64,000 bases of DNA from Sphingobacterium sp. (GCA_029239355.1 JAQZAZ010000003.1:62001-126000); one strand, 5' to 3'. Shown: positions 7,797-18,050, counted from the stretch's first letter. Notes: generated by a model from the sequence alone, not told the origin. Program-made: numbers and translations.

Positions 7797-10454
7797 ATGG
7801 AACCAATTATAAAACACCTGTTTCGGAAAATTGTGATACTCGGGATTCTATGTGTACTGGCTATCAACACCTTTTCTCAAAAATTAAGTGTAATCGACCT
7901 TAAAGTAGAACACCTTAAAAACCCGCTGGCAATCGAAACTGAAAACCCACGGTTTAGTTGGAAAATAACCTCCCCGATAAGGAATACACAACAATCATCA
8001 TATGAAATCAGAGTTGGTCGAGATAAAGCAGCGATGAATGCGGGAAAAGACCTGTTATGGAAAGCGACAGTAATGGGCGATCAGTCTGTATTAATTAAAT
8101 ATGAGGGTGCTGCACTACAATCAAGAAAGAGATATTTTTGGCAAGTTAGGGTAAAAGACAATCATGGCAATACTTCCGCCTGGTCTGAACCTGCGTTCTT
8201 TCAAATGGGCATTAGCCCTATGGCATGGACTGCAACATGGATCAAAGTGGCCGGAAAAGACACGTCGGCAAGAAGTCCTCTTTTCAGAAAGGAATTTGCC
8301 ATCAATAAAAAACTTAAATCAGCAATGGTCTATGTCACCGCAAAAGGATTGTACGAAGCACATATCAATGGCCAACGAATCAGTGATACCTATTTTGCTC
8401 CAGGATGGACCAGTTATAAGGATCATTTACAATATCAAGTATATGATGTAACTACAATACTAAGGAATGGTGCTAATGTCTTTGGGCTCAGTGTTGGAAA
8501 CGGTTGGTATAAAGGGCGGATTGGATTTGGAAATCAACATAATTTTTATGGCGATACGCGTGGTTTGCTCTTGCAGCTTATAATTGAATACACAGATGGA
8601 ACAACCGAAACGATCCAAACCGATGAAAGCTGGAAATATGCTTACGGACCGATTATGGCATCGGATATTTATGATGGTGAAATCTATGATGCTCGGATGG
8701 AAATAGATGGTTGGAATAATATTGGCTTTCAAGTGGATAACAAATGGAGTAGCGTGGGCACAATGGAGAAAGGTCCAGAAAAACTTGTCGCAATGAGTGG
8801 TCCACCTATTAAGAAACACGAACAGTTCAAAGCGCTTAAAGTTTTTAAAACACCAGCAGGTGAGACTGTTGTGGATTTCGGACAAAATCTGGTAGGTTGG
8901 GTCATGCTCAAAGCTAAAGGTGCCGCCGGAACCAAAATCACACTGAGCCACGCTGAAGTACTTACAAAAGAAGGTAATTTTTATACCACCAACCTAAGAT
9001 CTGCTAAGGCACAGGATATTTATATTTTAAAGGAAAATACCGAACAGGTCTTTGAACCTCATTTTACGTTTCAAGGTTTCAGGTACGTGAAGGTCGAGGG
9101 CTATCCAGGGGAATTGACAACTGAAGACCTTATTGCTGTCGCGTTATATTCTGCCATGGAGAGCACTGGAAAATTCGCTACTTCCAATAGTCTACTGAAC
9201 CAGCTACAACATAATATTCAATGGGGACAAAAGGGAAACTTTCTGGATGTACCAACGGATTGTCCACAACGCGACGAGCGTCTAGGTTGGACGGGTGATG
9301 CACAAGCTTTTGCCAATACTGCTGCTTACAATATGGATGTTGCGGGATTTTTCACCAAATGGCTAAAGGATGTAAAAGCGGACCAACTACCTAACGGTTC
9401 GATCCCACATGTAATCCCCAATGTACTCGGGGCAAACGATGGGGCGTCGGCAGGTTGGGCAGATGTGGCTACCATTATTCCATGGGATATGTATGTAGCC
9501 TATGGCGACCGGCAGTTGTTGGAAACACAGTTTGAAAGTATGCGGAAATGGGTAGATTATATATCTTCCGTAGCCAAAAATAATCTTTGGAACTCAGGTT
9601 TCCATTTTGGTGACTGGCTATTCTACCGCCCCAATGATGATAATGACGGAAGGGCCGCAGTTACAGATAAATACTTGATTGCCCAGACTTTCTATGCGCA
9701 TTCTACCCAATTATTGATCAATGCAGCTAACGTGTTGGGCAAACAGCAAGATGTCGCTAAATATAAAGCACTGTTAGCCAATATTAAATCCGTTTTCGTA
9801 AAGGAATACATGACACCCACGGGGCGATTGGTTTCTGGAACACAAACGGCTTACGTTTTGGCACTACAATTTGATATGTTGCCCGAAGAACTTCGAGCTG
9901 CATCGGCAAATCGTCTTGTGGCGAATATTCGTGATTATGGCAATCACCTCACAACAGGATTTTTGGGCACTCCCTATCTATGTCCTGTATTGACCAGATT
10001 TGGTCATAATGATGTGACTTACGATCTCTTGATGCAGGAAAGCTATCCTTCATGGCTCTATCCTGTTAAGATGGGTGCAACAACAATATGGGAACGATGG
10101 GACGGGATCAAGCCGGATGGTTCTTTTCAAACACCGGATATGAACTCCTACAACCACTATGCGTACGGAGCAATTGGAGATTGGATGTACAGAACGATTG
10201 CGGGCATCAATTCGGTCGCCGAGGAACCTGGTTATAAATCCATTGTTATCGCCCCTAAACCAGGTGGAAAAATAACAAGTGCCTCCGCAGATTTAGAAAC
10301 CCCGTATGGTCCAGTAAGATCGGCTTGGACACTAGAAAATGGATTATTGAAACTTGAGGTTACTATACCTGTGAACACCAAAGCAAAAGTGATACTACCT
10401 GAAGTGACAAGAGAAATCGGTTCGGGCACCTATCATTTTGAAAGTAAACTTTAA
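7797..10454 (+). CDS. Alpha-L-rhamnosidase, glycoside hydrolase family 78
   Basis: Releases terminal alpha-L-rhamnose from plant polysaccharides or glycosides. From the ATG at 7797 it has 885 residues: a signal peptide (IVILGILCVLAINTFS), an N-terminal fibronectin-like domain (VEHLKNPLAIETENPRFSW), a lectin-like rhamnosidase N domain (GLYEAHINGQRISDTYFAPG), an (alpha/alpha)6 catalytic barrel and a C-terminal beta domain. The GH78 acidic motif DCPQRDERLGWTGD occupies residues 488-501, and the second acidic motif WERWDG places a glutamate at residue 766. Length and order are typical. An in-frame ATG at 7722 would add 25 residues before the signal peptide, so the inner start is preferred. Its product is presumably periplasmic and could feed the sugar-uptake locus that follows. 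Confidence 0.93.
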   Translation: MEPIIKHLFRKIVILGILCVLAINTFSQKLSVIDLKVEHLKNPLAIETENPRFSWKITSPIRNTQQSSYEIRVGRDKAAMNAGKDLLWKATVMGDQSVLIKYEGAALQSRKRYFWQVRVKDNHGNTSAWSEPAFFQMGISPMAWTATWIKVAGKDTSARSPLFRKEFAINKKLKSAMVYVTAKGLYEAHINGQRISDTYFAPGWTSYKDHLQYQVYDVTTILRNGANVFGLSVGNGWYKGRIGFGNQHNFYGDTRGLLLQLIIEYTDGTTETIQTDESWKYAYGPIMASDIYDGEIYDARMEIDGWNNIGFQVDNKWSSVGTMEKGPEKLVAMSGPPIKKHEQFKALKVFKTPAGETVVDFGQNLVGWVMLKAKGAAGTKITLSHAEVLTKEGNFYTTNLRSAKAQDIYILKENTEQVFEPHFTFQGFRYVKVEGYPGELTTEDLIAVALYSAMESTGKFATSNSLLNQLQHNIQWGQKGNFLDVPTDCPQRDERLGWTGDAQAFANTAAYNMDVAGFFTKWLKDVKADQLPNGSIPHVIPNVLGANDGASAGWADVATIIPWDMYVAYGDRQLLETQFESMRKWVDYISSVAKNNLWNSGFHFGDWLFYRPNDDNDGRAAVTDKYLIAQTFYAHSTQLLINAANVLGKQQDVAKYKALLANIKSVFVKEYMTPTGRLVSGTQTAYVLALQFDMLPEELRAASANRLVANIRDYGNHLTTGFLGTPYLCPVLTRFGHNDVTYDLLMQESYPSWLYPVKMGATTIWERWDGIKPDGSFQTPDMNSYNHYAYGAIGDWMYRTIAGINSVAEEPGYKSIVIAPKPGGKITSASADLETPYGPVRSAWTLENGLLKLEVTIPVNTKAKVILPEVTREIGSGTYHFESKL

Positions 10455-10817
10455 TTGCTTAAAATCACTTGTTATATATTCATTTAGAAAAATAACCTGT
10501 GAATAAATCATTGGGATGCTCCAATAAGCATCCCAGTAACGAGACCGTCCAAAAAAAGATAAGGTTTAATCATGGTAGATGACCATGATTCTAATATTAT
10601 GGTGCCCGGTCTTTTCGAGCCAAAGAAAACACTAAAAAATAGTATGATCAGCCCTTAAAAAATTACATCTTAAAAATCATGTATATCTTATGCTACTTTA
10701 TAGCGGCGTCAGGTTGCGCATGTTATGTTTCGAAAGGTTTCATTTTGAATTAATACCTTTTTTATATAAATTTAATATCAATTTTGTTTCTTTAGACCAA
10801 CAAAAACCTATGTACTA
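10455..10817. other. Intergenic region with two hairpin structures
   Basis: 363-bp gap. It holds a perfect 8-bp stem-loop at 10512-10535 (TGGGATGC/GCATCCCA, 8-nt loop) and a nested structure at 10542-10615: outer arms AGACCG/CGGTCT followed by TTTT, inner 9-bp arms AATCATGGT/ACCATGATT with a 5-nt loop. The second may end the rhamnosidase transcript. The sigma-gene promoter candidate is at 10744-10774. No coding frame is seen. Confidence 0.5.
10744..10774 (+). promoter_or_regulatory. Putative promoter of the sigma/FecR/SusCD operon
   Basis: TTTG at 10744-10747, exactly 19 nt of AT-rich spacer, then TAAATTTA at 10767-10774, one base off the TAnnTTTG consensus. The sigma-gene start is 43 nt downstream. 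Confidence 0.5.
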
Positions 10818-11402
10818 ATGAATTTGAAGGGATTTCCACTTGAATTAGAGGAATTTGAACGATTTAAGATGGCTGATGGGAGAGTTTTTCGAAAAATTTT
10901 TGATTGCTATAGACCTGGCTTGCAGGAAAAAGTATGTCGTTTGACCTCCTCCGCAACAGAAGCTGAAGAAATTGTGCAAGAGGTTTTTGTTCAACTATTC
11001 CTCAAACGAAATGAAATTCCATCTGCTGAGGCAATTTTTCCCTTTCTCTACGTTGTCGCTAAAAGATTGGCCATATCCAATTTCCGAAAAGAGCTCATCC
11101 GCAAACAATACAGAATGGATGGCGGTAACATCCAATTGGATACAGCATCCTGTGCGCATATACAATTAGAACAAAAGGAGTATGAACAGATGCTGGAAAA
11201 GATTATAGATGCGCTTCCCGCCCAACAGAAACGCGTTTATCAAATGAATAAGCTTGAAGAAAAGAGCTATCAGGAAATTGCGGAGCATATCGGTATATCC
11301 CGACACACAGTCAGAAACCATTTGACTGCCGCTTGCAGTTTTGTTAAGTTAAGACTTCAAAAAATCTTATTCACGCTAACCATTCTGCTATTGGTATGCT
11401 AA
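10818..11402 (+). CDS. ECF RNA polymerase sigma factor (sigma-70 family)
   Basis: 194-residue extracytoplasmic-function sigma factor. Region 2 is seen in LTSSATEAEEIVQEVFVQLF and FPFLYVVAKRLAISNFRKE. Region 4 is seen in ALPAQQKRVYQMNKLEEKSYQEIAEHIGISRHTVRNHL, a helix-turn-helix at residues about 132-170. It has the hydrophobic C-terminal tail (LFTLTILLLVC) also found in the sigma factor at 2198. It is the first gene of a rightward cluster followed by FecR, SusC, SusD and a metallophosphoesterase, so it presumably drives that receptor operon when FecR is relieved. Confidence 0.92.
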   Translation: MNLKGFPLELEEFERFKMADGRVFRKIFDCYRPGLQEKVCRLTSSATEAEEIVQEVFVQLFLKRNEIPSAEAIFPFLYVVAKRLAISNFRKELIRKQYRMDGGNIQLDTASCAHIQLEQKEYEQMLEKIIDALPAQQKRVYQMNKLEEKSYQEIAEHIGISRHTVRNHLTAACSFVKLRLQKILFTLTILLLVC

Positions 11403-11528
11403 CATACTACTCTCGCAGCTTTCCCCTATTTGATACCATCTATTTCTATTTTTAAAAATTTTATTTGTTCGACTAGTACATTTCGATGGTTGATGCGAAT
11501 AGATATTAAAGTATGTAGAAATCCATCG

Positions 11529-12743
11529 ATGTCAAAAATAGAAGCTTACAAAAGATTAATCCGTCAGTATTACGAAGAGAAACTCCAAGGGGAATCATTA
11601 GAACAGTTTATAAAATATATGGACGATGAAGATTTTTTGGATGCTTGGGAACAAATAAAGCTTGAAGAAAAAACAGCAATTAAGGCTCTAGCTGGAACGA
11701 GCAACCAAAATATGTTTGAAAAAATCACAAATGATGAGCGTGTCAAACATCAATTGCTACTGCTGGATCCAGCAGAAAAATCGGCTAAGTTTCCTTTGCG
11801 AAGTATAGCGGCGGCGGCTCTATTGTTATTCGTGGGGATCGGTTCACTTATTTATTATATGGGAAGATCGAACGGGTCAATGGTCGATGAACAGCAAAGC
11901 ATTGCCAAGGGAATCGAATCAGTCCTTCCAGGTAAAGATCGTGCCCAGATTATATTAGAAAATGGTCGTCGAATTGATTTAGAAAAAATCAAGGGAGACA
12001 CGATTATTGACCATGGCGATTTTGAGATCATCAAAACTGCCGCCGGAGGGATTTCTTATCGTATAAAGGAAGGAGTCGACCCCCATAAACTCGTTTACAA
12101 CAGCATTGTAACTCCGAGGGGCGGTGAGTATAATCTTACATTGCCCGATGGTACAAGGGTATGGCTGAATGCATCTACTTCATTGAAATATCCTGTTGTC
12201 TTTGATAAATCAAAACGGGAAGTAGAAATGTACGGCGAAGCATATTTTGATGTAGCGAAAAGAACTGAACAGGGAAAACGAATTCCTTTTATTATTCATA
12301 CAGGTTCACAATCCATAGAAGTTTTGGGAACTTCTTTTAACGTACAGAACTATGGAAAGAAAATCATAACCACCCTGGTGGAGGGGAAAGTAAAGCTGAA
12401 TTTTAAAAATACGACAATACCAGATCAATTTCTACGGCCTAATGAACAAGCAACATTTGAACACGGATCGAATCAGTTTTTCATTGATCCTATTGATCCA
12501 TTCTATTCTATCGCGTGGAAGGATGGAAATTTTGCCTTTTACAAAACGCCGCTTGTTGAAGTTATGGCCATTATCGGCCGCTGGTATGATGTTCAGGTGG
12601 AGTTCAAATCGCAATTTGAGGATTTCCAATTTTCAGGTACAATATCGAAATATAGTGATATCAAAAAATTATTGAAGACCATCGAACTTGTCGGTGGTGT
12701 TCGCTTTGAATTAACGGGGAGGAAAATATATGTAAAAAACTAA
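11529..12743 (+). CDS. FecR-family anti-sigma factor
   Basis: 404-residue anti-sigma factor from the ATG at 11529 (MSKIEAYK). The same frame is open further upstream, but that stretch lacks family character. A cytoplasmic N-terminus is followed by one membrane helix (AAALLLFVGIGSLIYYMG, residues about 98-115), a FecR domain with LPDGTRVWLNASTSLKYP and GEAYFDVAKR (about 200-305), and a C-terminal DUF4974 domain (about 330-404). Lies 127 nt after the sigma gene and 105 nt before the STN-bearing SusC gene. It is the expected signalling partner between them. Confidence 0.93.
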   Translation: MSKIEAYKRLIRQYYEEKLQGESLEQFIKYMDDEDFLDAWEQIKLEEKTAIKALAGTSNQNMFEKITNDERVKHQLLLLDPAEKSAKFPLRSIAAAALLLFVGIGSLIYYMGRSNGSMVDEQQSIAKGIESVLPGKDRAQIILENGRRIDLEKIKGDTIIDHGDFEIIKTAAGGISYRIKEGVDPHKLVYNSIVTPRGGEYNLTLPDGTRVWLNASTSLKYPVVFDKSKREVEMYGEAYFDVAKRTEQGKRIPFIIHTGSQSIEVLGTSFNVQNYGKKIITTLVEGKVKLNFKNTTIPDQFLRPNEQATFEHGSNQFFIDPIDPFYSIAWKDGNFAFYKTPLVEVMAIIGRWYDVQVEFKSQFEDFQFSGTISKYSDIKKLLKTIELVGGVRFELTGRKIYVKN

Positions 12744-12759
12744 CCTTTTACAACCAAAG

Positions 12760-12790
12760 GCTTCAGGAGCGTTGCGACCGCCCCTGAAGC
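12760..12790 (+). other. Stem-loop between FecR and SusC genes
   Basis: GCTTCAGG (12760-12767) pairs perfectly with CCTGAAGC (12783-12790), with a further inner GCG/CGC pair block. No T-run follows, so it is more likely an RNA processing or stability element than a terminator. It occupies the same position as the hairpin at 791-821 in the other sigma/FecR/SusC unit. Confidence 0.55.
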
Positions 12791-12848
12791 TGGTCTCATA
12801 GAGACAGTTGACACATCTTATCAAATATTAACTTAAAATATCAACCGA

Positions 12849-15800
12849 ATGCAAAAATACAAAAAAAATCGGTCTGTCCTTCCTATGGATTTTAGGAAAG
12901 ACATCATCCTCAAACCATTGGTTATGAAACTGTCTATTGCAGTGCCTCTACTCTTTGCAACTAGCCTTAGTGTATATGCTAGTTCTTTCGGACAAACAAT
13001 CAATCTCAAAAAAAATAAAGCAAGCCTTGAAACCTTGCTAAGGGATATCCAAAAACAGAGCGGATACAATATCTTGTATAAAGAATCGCTCTTGCCCAAA
13101 AAACGGACAGCTGATGTAAAATTTATAAATGCCCCGCTGGAATCTGTGCTGGATGAATTACTGGGCAAGTATCAAATTGTCTATAAAATAGTCGACAAGA
13201 ATATTATTCTGAGCAAAGATGCGCGTATGGAGCACGGGGTTTTTGAAGGTAAGGCTGCCGCAAATCAGCAAAAAATAATAAAAGGCAAGATTCTGGACGC
13301 AAAGGGCGGACCATTACCTAATGCTACTGTAAATGAGGTAGGAGCCGTCAACAGAACCTCTACACTTGAAGATGGTTCTTTCACCCTTCCTGTAGCCAGT
13401 AATAATCCTACACTTCATGTCAGTATGGTAGGATATCAGGCGGTAAATTATAAAGTCACATCAAACGAAAGCGTCGAAATCACACTCCAACAAACGGTTA
13501 CTTCCATGGAAGAAGTAGTTATCGTAGGATATGGTACTCAAAAAGCGTCTACCGTCACAGGTTCCATTGTTGATGTAAAAGGGGATGTATTGGACAGAGC
13601 TCCGGTGATGAACGTAACAAATACGCTTGCGGGCCGTCTACCAGGTTTGGTAGCAACGACAGCCTCGGGCGAACCAGGGAGTGACAATTCTACACTTCGA
13701 ATCCGTGGAGCCAATACTTTGGGTGACAATTCACCATTAATCGTAGTCGATGGTATCGCCAATAGATCGATTGAAAGACTCAATCCTCAGGATATTGAAA
13801 GTGTGACCATATTAAAGGATGCATCAGCCGCCATTTATGGTTCCCAAGCAGCCAACGGGGTCATTCTGGTCACAACAAAGAAAGGAAAAAGCGGTAAACC
13901 ACAAGTGAGTTTGACACATAACCAAGGCTGGTCAGCACCAACCGTAATTCCAAAAATGGCAGATGCCGCCGAATATGCACAAATGCTTAATGAAATCGGC
14001 CTCTATGCTGGTCAAAAGCCAAAATACAGTGAAGAAGAGTTAGCCTTATTCCGTGCCGGCACAGATATCTGGAAATATCCCAATACAGATTGGTTTGAGG
14101 CAACATTTCGTACTGCAGCACCCCAACATAAAACAGCGCTAAATATTACTGGCGGTTCGGAATACCTCAATTATTATATCTCGGGTGGCTATGATAAACA
14201 GGATGCTATCTATAAAAATTCAGCAACCCAGTTTAATCAATACAATTTTAGAAGCAACCTGACTGGAAAATTCAATGATTATATTAAATACGGGGTTAAC
14301 GCTGCATTGCGTGAATACAACCGAAACTATCCAACACGTTCCGCAGCGGATATCTTTGGAATGATCTTGCGGGGTAAACCTAACATGCACGCTTATTGGC
14401 CTACCGGGCAAAACGGTCCAGATATAGAATATGGAAATAATCCTGTCGTTATTACGACTAATCAGACCGGCTACGACCGAAATAAAACGATGATGCTCGA
14501 ATCTAGGGCGAATCTGGAAATCGAGATTCCTGGCGTTAAAGGTTTATCTGTCAGCGGAAATGTCGCTTATGACAGAACCTTACAAAACGACAAGTTATGG
14601 CAGACACCTTGGACATTATACAATTGGGATGGCAAAACAGTGGATAATAATGGAACACCAATACTAGTTGCCGGACTAAAGGGATTTACATCACCGCAAC
14701 TCCGACAAGATTTTGACACCAAAAACCTTTTGACTTTAAACGCACTGGTCCGTTATGAACGAAATTTTGGTAAAAAGCATCATTTCAATGGCTTGTTGGG
14801 AGTAGAAAAGATTAAAGGTGATAATATGGAGTTTTACGCTTTTAGAAAATATTATGTATCTGCTGCTATTGAAGAGCTATTCGCAGGTGGCGATGCTGAA
14901 AAAGATAATTCCGGTCAATCCGCCATGCAGGCCAGACTCAATTATTTCGGCCGCCTAAATTATGACTTTGACAACAAGTATTTACTGGAATTTTTATGGC
15001 GTTATGACGGTTCCTATAAGTTTCCAAGTAACAAACGGTTCGGTTTTTTTCCGGGAATATCGGGAGGATGGCGCTTATCCAATGAGGCATTCTGGCAACC
15101 GATCAAGTCTGTGGTTTCTGACCTCAAATTAAGGGCTTCTTGGGGTCAAACAGGTAACGACCGTATAGATGATTATCAATTTATGTCAAGTTATGGTTTC
15201 CTAACAGGGGCTTCCAATGTATATGTTTTTAATGGCACACAAGAAAATAAAGTCTTGAATGAACTTAGAATACCTAATCCAAATGTAACTTGGGAAGTCG
15301 CCAACCAATCCAATTTTGGTCTGGATGCTAAATTTTTGAACAATAAACTAACCCTGACAGCCGAATATTTTTATAATGTCCGAACCAATATCCTATGGAA
15401 CAGAAATGCCTCGGTTCCCTCTTCTTCGGGACTCACCTTACCCAAAGAAAATATTGGCGAGGTGACAAATAAAGGATTTGAATTACAGCTGGGTTATGCT
15501 GATCAGGTCAATGGTTTTCACTACGCTGTCAATGGAAATATAGCCACCAATCATAACCGTATTCGTTTTTGGGATGAAACTCCGGGAATACCTGATTATC
15601 AACAATCAACGGGTAGACCCATGAATGCTAAACTCTATTACAATGCGATAGGTATATTTCGAGATCAGTCTGCTGTCGACGCATATCCGCACTGGGCCGG
15701 GGCAAGGCCCGGAGACATTATCTTTGAAGATGTCAATAAGGATGGTAAAATAGATGGTCTGGATCGTGTGAGATCCGAAAAAACAGAACTTCCGACATTG

Positions 15801-16253
15801 ACCGGTGGATTTAATATTGACTTATCTTATAAAGGATTTTATACAAGCTTATTCTTTCAGGGAGCAGCTGGGGCCATTCGTAACAATTACTATGAAATGC
15901 AAGGTGAGGCGGGCAACTATCTCAAACAAAATATCGAAGGACGATGGACAGCGGAAAACCCTGATGCGTCAAAACCGCGGGCCTGGAATCGGTACAATGA
16001 ATATTGGCGGTCCAACGATAATACCTATTGGTTACAAAACTCCGATTATGTCAGGTTGAAAAATTTTGAATTCGGTTACAATTTCTCGGATGATATTTGT
16101 AAAAAACTCCGGTTGACTAGACTCCAATTATATTTCAGCGGGCAGAATCTGCTGACCTGGACAAAAGTAAAAGATTTCGATCCTGAAACAACTACGGCAA
16201 CGGCATACCCCCTAAACAGAGTGTATAATTTGGGCCTTTCACTAACATTTTAA
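12849..16253 (+). CDS. SusC/RagA-type TonB-dependent receptor with STN domain
   Basis: 1134-residue outer-membrane transporter that works with the SusD lipoprotein encoded next. In order: a charged leader and signal segment (LSIAVPLLFATSLSVYASSFG); an STN domain (about 55-110, with KNKASLETLLRDIQKQSGYN); a carboxypeptidase-regulatory-like domain (about 145-215, KGKILDAKGGPLPNATV); the plug with EEVVIVGYGTQKASTVTG and the TonB-receptor motif ILKDASAAIYGSQAANGVIL; and a 22-strand-type barrel ending in an aromatic residue (NLGLSLTF), as outer-membrane proteins do. The STN domain agrees with control by the preceding sigma/FecR pair. Only 5 nt separate it from the SusD gene. Confidence 0.95.
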   Translation: MQKYKKNRSVLPMDFRKDIILKPLVMKLSIAVPLLFATSLSVYASSFGQTINLKKNKASLETLLRDIQKQSGYNILYKESLLPKKRTADVKFINAPLESVLDELLGKYQIVYKIVDKNIILSKDARMEHGVFEGKAAANQQKIIKGKILDAKGGPLPNATVNEVGAVNRTSTLEDGSFTLPVASNNPTLHVSMVGYQAVNYKVTSNESVEITLQQTVTSMEEVVIVGYGTQKASTVTGSIVDVKGDVLDRAPVMNVTNTLAGRLPGLVATTASGEPGSDNSTLRIRGANTLGDNSPLIVVDGIANRSIERLNPQDIESVTILKDASAAIYGSQAANGVILVTTKKGKSGKPQVSLTHNQGWSAPTVIPKMADAAEYAQMLNEIGLYAGQKPKYSEEELALFRAGTDIWKYPNTDWFEATFRTAAPQHKTALNITGGSEYLNYYISGGYDKQDAIYKNSATQFNQYNFRSNLTGKFNDYIKYGVNAALREYNRNYPTRSAADIFGMILRGKPNMHAYWPTGQNGPDIEYGNNPVVITTNQTGYDRNKTMMLESRANLEIEIPGVKGLSVSGNVAYDRTLQNDKLWQTPWTLYNWDGKTVDNNGTPILVAGLKGFTSPQLRQDFDTKNLLTLNALVRYERNFGKKHHFNGLLGVEKIKGDNMEFYAFRKYYVSAAIEELFAGGDAEKDNSGQSAMQARLNYFGRLNYDFDNKYLLEFLWRYDGSYKFPSNKRFGFFPGISGGWRLSNEAFWQPIKSVVSDLKLRASWGQTGNDRIDDYQFMSSYGFLTGASNVYVFNGTQENKVLNELRIPNPNVTWEVANQSNFGLDAKFLNNKLTLTAEYFYNVRTNILWNRNASVPSSSGLTLPKENIGEVTNKGFELQLGYADQVNGFHYAVNGNIATNHNRIRFWDETPGIPDYQQSTGRPMNAKLYYNAIGIFRDQSAVDAYPHWAGARPGDIIFEDVNKDGKIDGLDRVRSEKTELPTLTGGFNIDLSYKGFYTSLFFQGAAGAIRNNYYEMQGEAGNYLKQNIEGRWTAENPDASKPRAWNRYNEYWRSNDNTYWLQNSDYVRLKNFEFGYNFSDDICKKLRLTRLQLYFSGQNLLTWTKVKDFDPETTTATAYPLNRVYNLGLSLTF

Positions 16254-16258
16254 TAGCC

Positions 16259-18049
16259 ATGAAAAGACAATTCAATTTATTCATATTACTAGCGACTTTG
16301 ACATTTGGGTCTTGTCAAAAGGGCTTTTTAAATACAGACCCTTCAACGGAGTTTTCCGAAAACGCTGTTTGGACCGACCCTGCGTTGGTAGAGACATTTA
16401 TCAATCAATTATATTTCAGATTGGACGAACCATTAACGGATGGCCGATTCAAAGCCAATCTGGTCGACGAAGGACATTATCGTGGGAATGCGGCTTCTCT
16501 AAATTTTAACCGCAGCATACAATCTCCAGACGATCTCCTAGGCTGGGGCGTATCACGCTATAGATCTTGGACCGATCTTTATAAAAGCATTCGGTTTTGC
16601 AATCTCTTTTTTTCGAAAGTTGATCAAGTTCCATTTTCCGCTAATCTAAACGATGGAAAAACGCTGAAAGATCGAATGACAGGTGAAATGCATTTCATGC
16701 GGGCCTATTATTATCATTTATTGACAAGTACATACGGTGGTGTACCCCTCATAACCGATCCTTATACACTGACTGATGAATTCCAAAAAGAACGGAGTTC
16801 GTACGCGGATTGTGTCAAATTTATGGCAGATGAACTCGACAAAGCTGCCGCATTATTGCCACTTGATCATACTGGAGCAAATCTGGGTCGCGCAACTAAG
16901 GGCGCAGCACTCACACTAAAGGCTAGGATCCTACTCTACGCTGCGAGCGATCTTTATAATAAAGACGTATTTCCGGAATTTGAAAAACCTGAATTGATAC
17001 GTTATACTGATGGAAATCGCACAGCAAGATGGCAAGCTGCAAAAGAGGCAGCCAAAGCCGTCATTGATCTGAACAAATATAAGTTATATAAAGCGACACC
17101 TGCTGTAACGGATAACATCTCCCAAAACCTAACTGAAATCTTCCTTAGTAAAAACACCGAAGAAGATATTTTCATTAAGTATTTTACGGTTCCGATGGGA
17201 CAACGTGTAGGGCTATACTCCTCACCCAATGGTTACCATGGTTGGGGTACAAACGCTCCGCTAGGTGATTTTGTTGATGATTTTGAAACATTAGAAGGTA
17301 AAAAATTTGACTGGTCTGACCCAGCTATGGCCGCAAACCCCTACAGCAATAGAGATCCTAGATTTACCGCTACAGTACTTTATAACGGTGCATCCTGGCG
17401 GCAAAGACCAGATGACGCAAAAGGACTGGATCCGGAAAATAAAGTGCAGACCGGAAGGTGGGAACGTTGGAATGCTTCCACTGGTAAAGTAGACCTTGTC
17501 TACGGTGTTGATACGCGAAAAAGCACGATCGAAGATTGGAATGGTGCTTATACAGGTTATTATTTACGGAAATACATCGATCCAGCAGTCAATGCACAAT
17601 ATGATAAGCAAGCAGTGACCTGGCGTTTTATGCGTTATGCGGAAGTCCTTTTGAATTATTCCGAAGCATGTATCGAATTGGGACTGGAGGATGAAGCCCG
17701 AACCTATTTAAATATGATCCGTAAAAGAGCTGGAATGCCAGCGATTACCGACTCGGGCGCCACACTGAAAGAAAGATATAGAAATGAAAGAAGAATAGAG
17801 CTGGCTTTTGAAGAACATCGTTTCTATGATGTCCGTCGTTGGTTGCTAGGGCCTCAAATTTATAATAGAACAACGAAGGTGGCTGATATTGTCTACAAAA
17901 TGAATCCCGACCACAGCACATCCAGCACACCGAGCATTAAGCACATTGATTTTGAAAAATACAACTGGATGGATAAAGCCTATTTTTTACCTATTCTACG
18001 TGATGAATTAAAAAAGAACAATTTACTCATCCAAAACCCTGGTTACTAA
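16259..18049 (+). CDS. SusD/RagB-family nutrient-binding outer-membrane lipoprotein
   Basis: 596-residue surface lipoprotein that caps the SusC channel and binds its ligand. A lipoprotein signal is visible (LFILLATLTFGSC, lipidated Cys near residue 20). The SusD N-terminal signature (QKGFLNTDPSTEFSENAVW) and the tetratricopeptide-like middle (GEMHFMRAYYYHLLTSTYGGVPL; GRATKGAALTLKARIL) follow. The C-terminal RagB/SusD domain has YAEVLLNYSEACIELG and the RRIELAFEEHRFYDVRRW motif. It ends in a family-typical PIL...NPGY. It is coupled to SusC upstream, and the metallophosphoesterase gene starts one base after its stop. Confidence 0.95.
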   Translation: MKRQFNLFILLATLTFGSCQKGFLNTDPSTEFSENAVWTDPALVETFINQLYFRLDEPLTDGRFKANLVDEGHYRGNAASLNFNRSIQSPDDLLGWGVSRYRSWTDLYKSIRFCNLFFSKVDQVPFSANLNDGKTLKDRMTGEMHFMRAYYYHLLTSTYGGVPLITDPYTLTDEFQKERSSYADCVKFMADELDKAAALLPLDHTGANLGRATKGAALTLKARILLYAASDLYNKDVFPEFEKPELIRYTDGNRTARWQAAKEAAKAVIDLNKYKLYKATPAVTDNISQNLTEIFLSKNTEEDIFIKYFTVPMGQRVGLYSSPNGYHGWGTNAPLGDFVDDFETLEGKKFDWSDPAMAANPYSNRDPRFTATVLYNGASWRQRPDDAKGLDPENKVQTGRWERWNASTGKVDLVYGVDTRKSTIEDWNGAYTGYYLRKYIDPAVNAQYDKQAVTWRFMRYAEVLLNYSEACIELGLEDEARTYLNMIRKRAGMPAITDSGATLKERYRNERRIELAFEEHRFYDVRRWLLGPQIYNRTTKVADIVYKMNPDHSTSSTPSIKHIDFEKYNWMDKAYFLPILRDELKKNNLLIQNPGY

Positions 18050-18050
18050 C

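Noticed and set aside
8460..8951. Long leftward frame inside the rhamnosidase gene
   Set aside because: Opposite-strand shadow of a well-supported GH78 coding sequence with no motif of its own.
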